This document shows positions 1 to 10,052 of a stretch of 64,000 nt of DNA, piece by piece (the first letter of the stretch is position 1; every line of letters begins with the position of its first letter). Under the pieces are notes generated by a model. That model saw only the letters and a list, made by a program, of their open reading frames with translations, searched no databases and was not told where the DNA came from. Location: assembly GCA_027972325.1 (NCBI GenBank), contig JAPMOS010000037.1, positions 1 to 64,000 on the forward strand, written 5' to 3'. The position numbers and the translations under genes were made by a program. This DNA comes from Paratrimastix pyriformis (Eukaryota; Preaxostyla; Paratrimastigidae).

Positions 1-2776
1 GGAGGATATCACCAGCACATCCGCACCAGCGTTCGTCACTATTCATCACCTTCATCCTTCTTCCGGTTCCCCACCCAGGCCATCCCGGCGGCCCCGCTGC
101 CTCGGGCCTGGCGGCCCCACCCGAGCGGCCCCCCGAGAGCCACCCGTTGTACGGGCCCTTCATGCAGCTGGCCCCAGCCTGCTGGCCCTCTGCCGGGCGG
201 CCCACATGCTGGCTGCCCGGCTCGGCCCCGGCGGGTGCGCCCTGGCGGCCCTGGCCAGCGGTGGCTCACCTGGCTCAACGCCCAGCCGCCCACCTGTCCG
301 TGGCTGTTGCCTGGGGGATGGTGGTGTGTGTGTGTGTGTGTGTGGGGGGGTGCGCGGCGGGCGATGGGATGGACAAGATCGGTCAGGGTGATACGATGGG
401 CGGTGTGACGTGGCGACGGTGGTGATGATGACGGGATGGGATGGTGATGATGATGGGACGATGGGACGATGGGACGATGGGATGCGCGGGTGTGATGATG
501 TAACCCGACCCCGTCCCGCGATTCCCGGTTCGGGCAAACCCCGAGGCCTCACCCCAGGTTGCTGATTTCGGGGGTGGGGGTGTGGTGGTGGGCGGCAGGT
601 ACAAGACCCTGGGCCAGCTGGCCGAGCACCAGCTGCTGTACGCGGTGCCCGGGCTGCCCCAGGGGCTGCTCGAGAGCCTCCTGGGGCACATGGCCGTCCT
701 GCCGGCACACAACGTGTCCCTCCTCATCCGCAACGCCCTTCGGCCCGTCTTCGCCCAGTGCCCCGGGCGCCTCTACGGGGCGCTCTGCGAGGCCTTGGTG
801 CCCACCCTCGCCGCCCCTCATGAAGAGCCTCGGGGCCGTGGGCTCAGACCCAGGCCAGAAATGCAGCCCAGACGTCTGCAGTCCTGGTGGCGATGGAGAT
901 TGAGAGGGAGGAGGAGGAGGAGGGGGGGGGGGGGGGGGGGTCGACATGACGCAGGGCATATGACACATGCATTACCATTATTATCACCATCGTCAGCATC
1001 AGCATCACCGCCAGCATCACCCCACCACCACCACCATCGTTCATCTGGTCATCAGCATCGCCTTTTCACGACCCTGCAGGCCCTCGGGCCCCGTGGAGGA
1101 GGAGGTCGCCGCGGATGCGCTGCTGGTGGAGATGACCCGACGTGACCGACCTGCTCCTCGAGATCTCCGCCATCCCCGGTCCGTCCCCCGCCCCGCCCCG
1201 CCCCCCCTCCCAGCACACGCCCCTCCCAGCCCAGCCCAGCCGCCGCCTTTCTTTCGACGAGTTGACCGACGACCCGCCTGCGTGCCCTGCTCTGTGGGCT
1301 GCGGGGATGCGATCAGCCTCAGGGCCGGCAACGGCTCCGCTGCCCGCCAAGACGGCTGCCGTCCTTCACAGCCGGTCCGTACGCCCCCCCCCCCCCCCCC
1401 CCCCTTCCCCACTCGCACCTGCCCCTGCCTGCATCGCCACCTCATTTCCTGCTCTGTTCCGACTGGGCGTCGGTGGCGGCGCGGCGGCAGGGTGCCGGGC
1501 CTGTGCTCGTGGGTGGGCTGGCGATGGGCCTCGGGCTGCCCGACTCCAAGACCGCCCTCCGCATCATGCCCGTCGTGGGCCGCATCTTCGCCCTCGCAAA
1601 GAGTCCGCCCACCGCCCCCAACCCCAACCCCGCCCCTCATGCGAGCCCAGAACAAGGGTCCCTCGCTCCGTGTGGGTTCGCCTCAACTCTCTGCCCCTTT
1701 GCCTCTTGGGTCCTCGCCCTCCTCCCCGGACCAGCCCAACCTGCCTCTCTCATTTTCCGGGACCTCCCTCCCCATCGCCCTGGTCGGTCGCGCCCTCATC
1801 CCCGGGGGGTTGAGCAGACCAGCCCAACCTGCAGCTGATCCTGAGCCGCGACCTGGTGCAGAGCCTGCTCTCGGCCCTGGCCTGGCCACAGAACCACAAC
1901 AACGAGGCCCCCCTGGTCCGGAGCGCCCTCAGCTTTGACCCAGCGCTCAACCACGGGACGCTCTACCACGGGGCGCTATAACCCAAAGGGGGGGGCTCGC
2001 CAACGATGGGCATTCTCCTTGATGATGCTTGTTTGCTGGCCGTCGTGTGTGGCCGACGGCGGTGGGTGGGGGGGCAGTTTGGACTGCTGCGGGACTGCTT
2101 CATGGCCTTCACGGACCCGGTCGTGCAGATCCTGCTCCAGCTGCCCGGCGCCACCCCCGGCATCCTCAAGGTCCGCCCATGCCCCTCCCCCTCCTCCCAT
2201 GGCCCCCGCCGCCACTCGTTGTCACACGCACAGCACGGTCCCCCGTTTGCCGCTGCCGCTTGCCGCTGTTGCTCTGCTGGTGCTGGTGCTGGTGCTGGTG
2301 CTGGTGCTGGTGCTGGTGCTGGTGGTGCTGGTGCTGGTGCTGGTGCTGCAGTTGGTGAGGCAGCGACTGGGCGAGCTGACCACACCAACCCTGCATCATC
2401 GCTTCTCCCCCTCCCCCCTCCCTCCCCACCCCCACCCCTCGTGGCCAGCAACTGTACGGGGACCTTCTGCTCAAGCAGGCCTCGGACCGCGAGCAGAAGC
2501 TGATCCTGAAGAAGTTTTGGACCGACCTCAGGGTCCGTCTCCTGCCTGCTTGGCTCCCCTGCGCCCACCACCCTCCCCCAACACCAGCCATCCGTACCCT
2601 CATGCCTCGTCGCCATCACAGCTCGGCGGCGCGCCCACGGGTCGGCCTGGGAGCAAGCCGCTGACGGGGATCACCAACCGGGCCCTGGGCCAGCAGCCCC
2701 GCGAGGCCCACAGCTGGCTGGGCGACGACGCGCGGCCCCGGGCATCCTCAGCGCACTCTTCCACGAGCAGCACTGA
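1..2776 (+). CDS. XPO5: Exportin-5-like nuclear export receptor, 3' part (multi-exon, 5' end outside window)
   Basis: Karyopherins of this family carry structured RNA or tRNA cargo out of the nucleus with Ran-GTP. The exons match the C-terminal HEAT-repeat half of exportin-5 in order. Seen are LLALCRAAHMLAARL (about 79-315), NVSLLIRNALRPVFAQCP (about 600-815), VTDLLLEISAI (about 1142-1178), TALRIMPVVGRIFALA (about 1500-1600), LILSRDLVQSLLSALAW (about 1835-1953), VVQILLQLPGATPGILK (about 2070-2170) and KQASDREQKLILKKFWTDL (2450-2532). Introns start at 1179, 2171 and 2533 with GTCCGT or GTCCGC. One base is missing between EMTR and DVTDLL near 1137, so the frame breaks inside a conserved stretch; this may be an assembly error. 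The last exon starts at 2620. Its stop is uncertain, with a TGA at 2774 reachable only in another frame. Family assignment is by remembered similarity. Confidence 0.72.
321..348. repeat. (GT)n microsatellite in exportin-like intron
   Basis: A GT dinucleotide run followed by a G run sits inside the intron between the first two visible exons of the exportin-like gene. Confidence 0.9.
905..941. repeat. (GGA)n followed by about 20 G, intronic
   Basis: A GGA run passes into a long G homopolymer in an intron of the plus-strand exportin-like gene. It is one of the few places where the sense strand of an intron carries G rather than C. Confidence 0.9.
2275..2348. repeat. (GCTGGT)n hexamer repeat, intronic
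   Basis: About twelve copies of a CTGGTG hexamer lie in the intron 2171-2449 of the exportin-like gene. Spurious long reading frames arise here on both strands. Confidence 0.9.
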
Positions 2777-3252
2777 TGAGCATCCCCATGACCGCAGGCT
2801 GCCCCAGATGGGGCCGGCAAAGGTGCCTGTGATGACGCGCACCATCCTTTGTGACCACCAGCCGGCCGGTGGCCGCGGGTGCCGGCGAGTGATCGAAGCG
2901 CCAACCACCTGCATCGGATCGGAACCCTCCCCGGGCGGAAGGACACACCTTCCGCATTCCGCGGGCGACTGCCCTGCCCTGCCGGGGCCGTCTGGGCGAA
3001 TCGGTTTGAAAAGCGCCTCCGCCTCTCCAAGAAGCGACGCCATGAACCCCACAGAGACCCCCCTGTTGTCTGCCCTGGGGGTGAGTGGAGGGGGAGGGGG
3101 CAGGTGGGTTGGAAACAGCGGTCGTCCACTCGCCACCGATCCGCACGGGATGCCAAACAGCCCGCAAAATACACATCCCATCCCGCCGCATCCCCCCCCA
3201 TCCTCATCATCGCCGCGGGGCCCATCCCGTCACACCCTCATCGGCCTCGCCG
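2777..3252. other. Convergent intergenic stretch, no gene supported
   Basis: This lies between the exportin-like 3' end and the end of the next minus-strand gene. Open frames exist on both strands but none shows a family motif. It could hold an extra terminal exon of the exportin-like gene, because that exon's frame stays open. Confidence 0.4.
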
Positions 3253-6200
3253 TCACCGGGGGGCCCATACCCACTCGCGGGCCCCGAACCGGAGGCGGCC
3301 CTCGGTCTGCCACCACCGGCGGGCGGCCGGGTCGGTCCACTTGGCCCGGTCGAAGTGGATGCAGATGGCCTCAGGCTGGCCCGTCTGGCGCCGGATGCCC
3401 AGCGTCACCGAGATCCCTGCGGGGGGAGGGGGAGGGGAGGGGAGGAGGGGACGGAGCACGATGCGCGGGGATGAAGAGGTCGCGCTGGGAGGTGGTGTGC
3501 AGCTATCAACCACGCTCCGCGAACCAGGCATACCACCCGAGCGCATCATCGGGGGGGGAGGGGAGGAGGGGAGGGAGGGGAGGGAGGAGGAGGAGGAGGA
3601 GGAGGAGGGGGCACTGGCGACTGACCGGGGACCTCGAGGGGCTGGAGGGAGGTCTCCTCAAACAGCTTCGGGTCCTGCGAGAAGGCGAAGGGGCGGCGCC
3701 GGGGGAAAGAGAAGGGGTGAGGTCAGTCCCCTCACCCACCTCACGGGCCCACCAACCAGGGGGTGGTCTTGGCGAAGGAGGGCGGGGTGCGGACCCGGAT
3801 GCTGAAGTTGGCGCGGAGTGGGGTCGATGTGCAGTCAAAGACCAGCGGGCCCTCGCCCGGCTGGGGGGCCATGCTATGCACCCCGAGCACGGCCGCCCGC
3901 AGCTCCTCCTTGCTCTTCAGGTGCGCACGGGTGGCCCCGCCCCCGCCCCCGCCAGCGGTGGTGTGCGGGCGCGCCAGCGGGGTATCGGGCGAGAGGCCGG
4001 GGCCAGCCGGCAGCATGAGGGCGGGCGAGGGTGCCGGCTTGAGGGGATCGCGGCCCTGGCTGGGGGACATCCACTCGGAGGGCGGCGGCCAGCCGTCCTG
4101 CGGGGACACCGAGAGAAACAGGTTCTGCTGGGGCAGGAAGACCGCCTGCTGGGCATCGGGCTCCTCGCCGGCCGTCGCCGTCTGTGGTGGTGTCTGGATG
4201 TCGCCCATCCGCAGGGCCGATGTGCTGTGGCGCAGGGGGCTGGCGAAGCGGGGGGTTGTTGGGCCGCCACGCCGAGGGCGCGGGGTGCGCGGCGGGGAGG
4301 ACAGCGGCGGCGAGGCGACCGTGAAGGAGGGTGGCGAGAGGGACGCCCCAGGGCTGGCGGTGGCAACGGGGGATGGGGCGGTGGAGGCCGGGGTGGTGGA
4401 GGCCGGGGTGGTGGAGGCCGGGGTGGTGGCTGGTGCGGGGGAACAGCAGCCTGGCGATGTGACGCACGGCGAGGGGGCGGGGGTGGTCAGCTGAGTGGAC
4501 GAGGGCGGTCGGGGCGGCGACGGTGGGACCGGCCCGGGGGAGGGTGCGGCCACAGGCACGGGCGGGGGTGGGGCTGAGGGAGGAGGCGAGGGACCGCGGG
4601 GTTCGCTGGGGCGGGCAGCAGGGGGGTCGGACTGTGGTGTGTCTTGCCGGGGGAGCCACCAGGGGCGATGGCTCTCCCCGGGTGGTATCGATGCCGGCAC
4701 CGGGGCAGCGGCGACCCTCGGAGGGGATGTCGGCTGCTGCAGCATGGCGGCGGTGTCTGGCGGCGGTTCTGCTGCTGGGATCGCCCATGGGTCCTGATGT
4801 TCGTCCAGCACGGGCGCGGAGGGGGCGGCGACTGTTTGCGGCGGGCGCTGGTCATCGCACTGGCACTGGGGCCCGGCGGGGGTGCTGGTGGGCTGCGGGT
4901 CAGAAAGGGCCGCGGCTGGGGGCGAGTCGGGCGGCGGGCGGCCCCTCAGCCGACCGTGCCAGCACAGCCAGCCGGACGGGGGCGGGGCCGGAGCAAGGGG
5001 TGGGGACAGGGCCGGCTCGGCGGGTAGCGGCGGGTCTTGGGGCCGAGTCGGGAGTGCGGGTGGTTGCGGCGGCTCGTGGGGCACCCGAGTTCGTTGGCGA
5101 GGCGGCGGGGAAGATGGGGCCGGGGCGGCGGGGGTGAGGTGACGTCGGCGGACCCGGCGACCGCATGGGAGAGGGCGTCGTCGTGAGGGGCGTCGTGAGG
5201 ATGGGCGGGGACCCTCCAGATTCGGGGGTGGCAGGGGTGGTGGTGGTGACGGCGGGGGGGAACGGCGAAGGTGCGCCGAGGGGCGGCAGGACGCGGGCCC
5301 CGACGGCCGTGGTGAAGGGCCGGTCCAGATCCGCGAAGGGCAGCGCCTGCAGGCTGGCCGAGGTGTGCGCGCGGGGGCAGCCCGGGGCCGAGGGAGGCGG
5401 CAGGGCGCGACGGGCCTCCGGGGGGCTGGGCGGATGCTCCACCAGGACGAAGGCCGTGAAGATGCGGGCGAGGGGCTCGAGCAGAGCCCCGAAGTGGTCC
5501 GGCCGGGTGAAGAACTCGGTGGCCGTGATGGTGGGCATGGGGGTGGTGCCCAGGGCCCGGCTCGCGTCCATGGCCGCCAGGAGCCGGGCGATCTCCTGCG
5601 GGCTGTCGAGGCCACCCCCGCAGCCACCAAAGAGGCCGGGAGGAGACGGGCCGGATGGGAAGGTGAGGGGGGGCGGGGGATGTAAGGCCGGCCAGAGTCA
5701 CGCAAGCAGACAGGCAGCGGGTTTCGCAGCATCATCACCCCCCCCCCCCCCCGAAGGATCCTAAGGGGCGGACCTCTTCTTGGGGCACAGCAGCAGCATC
5801 ACCTGCGGCGTGGAGGAGACGCAAACAGGTGAAGACCCCAAGTCGCCACACACCCGCCCCTGTCCCGTCTGCCGCCTCCACCCTGGCCCACCCTGGCCCA
5901 CCCTGGCCCACCGAGGCCGTGGGGTGGGAGAGGGGGATGCGGCAAGAAAGCGGACCGCTGTGACGATGGGCCTGGACAGGACGTTGGTCTTGCCTGGGTC
6001 GAACACCCGGAAACAGACTGCAGTCGCAGGCCAGGAGGAGGGAGGAGGGAGGGGGGGAGGGGCGAACGAAGCGCGCGAGGGGAAGAGAGCGGGCCGAGTG
6101 AGAGGCGTCAAAGGAAGGGGGGGGGGGGGGGGGGGGGGGGCATAACCTCAGGTCCCCGGTCTTCGGCCGTTGTGCAAAAGGGGGGAAACAGCACAGCCGA

Positions 6201-7715
6201 GACAGACAGGTGTGCAAAAGGGGGGAAACACAGCACAGGCGAGGGACAGACACCTCAGGTGGGCCGCGGGGACCCCGTTCTCGTCGTCAGGCAGGTCGGC
6301 GGCGAAGCTGCCCGCGACGAGGCCCACCTGGGTCAGGTAGAGCCGGTCCCGCTCCAGGAAGTTGAGCCCCTCGAAGAGGCGCTCCACCAGCGACGGGTTG
6401 CTGCCCAAAACCAAAACGATCCGCAGAACGGCGTGTGCGTGCGTGCGTGTCAAGCGAATGGCTTGCCCATCAAATACCGTGACGGATTGTTGTCCAAACG
6501 ACCTCCAACTCTGGGTGTCGGGGCTTGTGTCTGGCACAGAGGGCTGGGGCGGAGAGCCTGCACGTGTCCAGCTGGAAGGAAGCGGACCTGATACCCATGG
6601 ACCCCATGAGCTTAATCCAATCGCCCATCCCCATGGGGTCGCCCAGTCGCGGCGGGTCCCGAACTCGCCTCAGCCGGGCGACCAGCGCATGGGCCTGGGC
6701 GTCCGTGACTACATGATGGGGCCGGAGGGATGCCGATGGGGGAGGGTTTGGGGGATGCTGGACGGGGTGGGTGGTGGGGGGGAGCGAGTGGAAAGGGAAT
6801 GCGGACGGTGCGACTCGCTCTTGAAGAACTCGAACTCGTCGCGGATGGGCAGCGGGCCGCGGGGGCTGCGGGCGACGCTTTGAGTCGATGGCCGGGGGGG
6901 AGCGGCGGCGGCAGGGGAGCCAGCCGGGGACCGGATGCGGGCCGAGGCGGACAGGTATTGGCGGAAGGCCCGATCCGCGTCCGCGCTGCCCCACGGGAGG
7001 CCCCAGTGAGGGAAAGTGTGAACGAGAAGGCTGAACGAGCTCGCACCGTTCCGTCTCGCATGCCCAACCTCGGTCATTGTGATGCCGGTGTACCCGCCTG
7101 TCATGTAACTCGAAGTTGTGCCGGCTTCCCGACAGACCTCGAGCGGCGAGGGGGCGGCTTCTTGTTGGGATGCACGACCTGGGCCACCTTGCTGACGGCC
7201 CCAAGGGACTTGGACAGGAACCGGGGGGAGAATGGCGCCGCGTCTTGTCGTTCCTGTTCGCGTACAGGCAGAGGCTCAGCGGGTGGTCATCACCGGGGGG
7301 GAAGGTCGACCTTCTGCCAGAGGGCCGTTTCAATCCGGGTCCGCTTCTCGACCACCTCGCGCCATCTCTGTTGCCACTGAACAAAAGTCGCAGGCTCGTC
7401 ATCGGAAGGCGATCCCCCGGGTTGTTCGCTCTTCTCCCCTTGGTGGTGCGAGCGGTAGAGAGAAAACTCGAGCTGATCGAGCTCCTCATCGAGGAATTGT
7501 GGAAACTCAAAACAAATGTGCCGCCAGCAGATTTTCCGCATATGCGGAGCGGAAAAACCCCTGTTCAGACACAGCTGGATCATCTCTAAAGCACTGTGGT
7601 GGAACACATTTATCCGGAAGTTCCGACAGACCGCGTTGCTCAGCTGCGATTCTGATCGATTCCCCCTCCAAAAACTTTCTGATTTGCGTCGTCTTTTCTT
7701 TCCAGGTCGATTCAT
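3253..7715 (-). CDS. Unrecognised multi-exon protein with proline-rich centre
   Basis: I do not recognise this protein. The first visible part (7715 downward) reads MNRPGKKRRRKSE, then a helical stretch with MIQLCLNRGF and KICWRHICFEFPQFL, then a Trp-rich segment FVQWQQRWREVVEKR. Later exons include AVSKVAQVVHPNKK (about 7210-7145), ADADRAFRQYLSASARI (about 6990-6940), SLVERLFEGLNFLERDRLY (about 6400-6330) and ITATEFFTRPDHFGALLEPL (about 5530-5470). A Pro/Ser/Ala-rich block covers about 5400-4000. The C-terminal exons carry LRANFSIRVRTPPSFAKTTP (about 3820-3760), DPKLFEETSLQPLE (about 3680-3640), RDLFIPAHRA (about 3480) and a last exon (about 3420-3253) with GISVTLGIRRQTGQPEAI and FDRAKWTDPAARRWW. 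Another frame at the 5' end (MCMDESTWKEKTTQIRK, from 7725) is also open, so the start is unsure. It could be more than one gene. Confidence 0.45.
6165..6245. repeat. Imperfect tandem duplication beside a splice donor
   Basis: A unit of about 40 bases containing GTGCAAAAGGGGGGAAACA occurs twice in tandem, next to the 5' end of an intron of the minus-strand gene. A G run of about 23 lies just before it (6118-6140), which reads as C on the sense strand. Confidence 0.75.
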
Positions 7716-7957
7716 CCATGCACACCCGGCAGGGCCGACCGTTCTATGAAAATAGCGGACAGAACCGTGACTCGCTCTCCCCGAAGCGCACGCACGATGT
7801 TAAGTTGGAATAATGTAAATGACAGGTTAACACAGAGAAGGGTGTGAGATTGAAGAAACAGGAGAGGAAGGAGGAGGTTCCGGCAAAAAAATCTCAAACC
7901 GAGACGAAATACGATGAATCGTCTGAAAGATCCCCAACAGGCACAGCAAAAACACGA

Positions 7958-9460
7958 TCACTTGGCCACGGTCTCTCGAAGAGCCCGCCCGGTCCACTCG
8001 ATGACTTTGTCCACATCGACCGTCATCGAGTTCTCGTGGTTGGCCCCGGGGACCCGAAATCCATAGTAGGGCAGCCCGAGGTTGGCCGCCAGGGAGGCAT
8101 AGCAGGCATTGGGGTCGTCTTTCATGAATTCGACGACAGGCGTTCCCGGCTGGGTGTAGAGGATGTTGGTCAGGCCCGCCCCGTGCGGCCCCACAATCAC
8201 ACGGGCTCGGCGGAACATATTGATCGTGTCGATCAGCTGCGTGCGTGCGGAGGAGAGGAGTTTCGTCAGGAACATGGGACCGGCGTGCATGACTCGTGCG
8301 GCTAAGACCCCACCCGCCACAGACCGAGAGCGAGGTGAACTCGACCACGGGGTACGTATCGCCGAACTGCTCCCTCAGGGCCTCCATCACCTCGGCGTGG
8401 TTGATGACGCGCCGTTTGCCCCCGCCGGATGACCACGATCTCCCGCTGGGGCTGGGGCTGTGTCTCCTGCAGGACGCCCCGTTGGGCCATGGCGGCGTAG
8501 ATGACGTCCCGCATCTCGAGCAGCAGGCGGGGCACGTTTTGGCCACAGGGGACCGGGGCAGGGACGATGATCTGGGGCGCCAGGACGTGGACCGAGTCGG
8601 GGATCAGCACGGCCTGTGGGAAGAGCCCCAGGAGGTCGAGGTACTCCCGGAAGAAGGGCCGGTCCCAGTACGAGATGATGATCCTCATCTCCGGGTGGGC
8701 CAGCAGCGTTTCCCGGACCATCATCAGTCTGGGTACATTCTCTGCAGAAGAAAAGGTCAGGCTATGGGGGCGGGGGGCAGGGAGACGAACCGAGGACCCA
8801 ATGGAAATATCCTTCAATCCAAAGACTTCAAGCCTGGGAAATGGAAAAATAGTGGCGGGAGGAGCATCCAGACGTTCTCATGAGCACCACGGGGCTATCG
8901 AAGGTGTACCCACGCAGGATACCGGGCGAGGCGACAATCTCCGGATGATCGTGGAAATAGGCTTCTGTGCATCCAACCCGGGTGCGGAAGTAATGGGTGG
9001 AAGTGTACGGTCCGTCAATGTCCGGGGAGATCCCCCCATGAAAAACTGCTAGCCAGGCAGTATACTTCCACTCGGCGACCGGCTGGAAATCGATGGGCCA
9101 CTTGGCATAATCATCGGGCGACATGTGAGGTTGAAGAAGAGGGTGTGTGACATTATTGTCATATTGTGGAAGGTGGTACACAGTGACGGTGGAAGAATTG
9201 AAGCCGCCCCGCAGAAGGTCGGATTCATCGAAGTGAGTCAAAGGGACCATGGACGCTGGTGGTTCCCCTCCGACAATACGAAGAGCTCTGTCTAAATCGC
9301 CTGGTTTCAGGAGTGGGATGGGCGGAGGTGGCGGAGGGCGCGAAAAAGCGACTGAGGAACTTCCACGGGGGGCATTGGTGTTCATTATGCCAGCGAGCAT
9401 GCCTGCCAGTGCCAGTACGCCCAGAAGGGTGACCAGGACGACAGAATCCTTTTGGATCAT
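7958..9460 (-). CDS. Type II membrane glycosyltransferase, GT61 (EOGT/xylosyltransferase-like) family
   Basis: GT61 enzymes move a sugar such as xylose or GlcNAc from a nucleotide sugar onto glycan or protein acceptors in the ER or Golgi. The protein starts MIQKDSVVLVTLLGVLALAG, a short cytosolic tail plus signal anchor, followed by a Pro-rich stem and N-glycosylation sequons. The second exon begins at an acceptor near 8752 and gives NVPRLMMVRETLLAHPEMRI. The last exon holds the GT61 hallmark VIVGPHGAGLTNILY followed by GTPVVEF (about 8220-8120). The frame breaks by one base at a G run near 8427, between REIVVIR and GGGKRRVIN, inside a region that should be continuous; this may be a homopolymer assembly error. 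An intron lies between VVEFTSLS and LIDTINMF. The acceptor substrate cannot be inferred. Confidence 0.82.
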
Positions 9461-10052
9461 CTGCCCAGCTGATAACGTTAGCCTCCTCCCCCCTAATGGT
9501 TCTCGTCCCTTTCCGGGTTAATCAATGTATTCTCTCCGGGGGGCGGTCATTGGTTCTTCACGGAACTCAAACACATTTTTGCGCCCATTTCCTCCTCTCG
9601 ACAATGGAAGCATCGGATACGAGCGTTATTACCAGCAGTATCTCTCCGAACGTTCGATGAATATTAAGACCACCACAAAATCCGATACCAAAGACTTCGA
9701 TTCGATTACAAAAAGTCAGCGTCGTTTTCTTGGCATGCGATGGCTTTCTCCGTTTTTGTTGCAGGTCTCTCATTCATGATACATTCTCCATTATTGTCAT
9801 TCTCATTCTCCCGCGCACAACTAGCTTCTTTTCGACGACGGATCGGTTGTCTCCACCTATCTTTCCGGTTCAACAGGCGAGCCTGTCGACCTCCTCATTC
9901 AGTACATCCCCATCACCGGGCCGATCTACACCGCCGGGTGGAATACACACTGCCCCACAATTCTGGCCTTACTGCGTTCTGGGACCTTTAGAATTCTCTC
10001 GTCACCTCACCTTTCGCGCGCTCCCCTTGCACGCGCACGAACTCAGCCCGCC
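9461..10052. promoter_or_regulatory. Divergent intergenic region between glycosyltransferase and WD40-like gene
   Basis: This stretch of about 590 bases has visibly lower GC than its neighbours and no coding signal on either strand. It separates two genes read outward, so it should carry both promoters. I see no specific motif. Confidence 0.45.

Noticed and set aside
1935-4577. Open plus-strand frame of about 880 codons
   Set aside because: It runs through a hexamer repeat, introns, and antisense of the next gene. Only the first pieces match the exportin-like exons.
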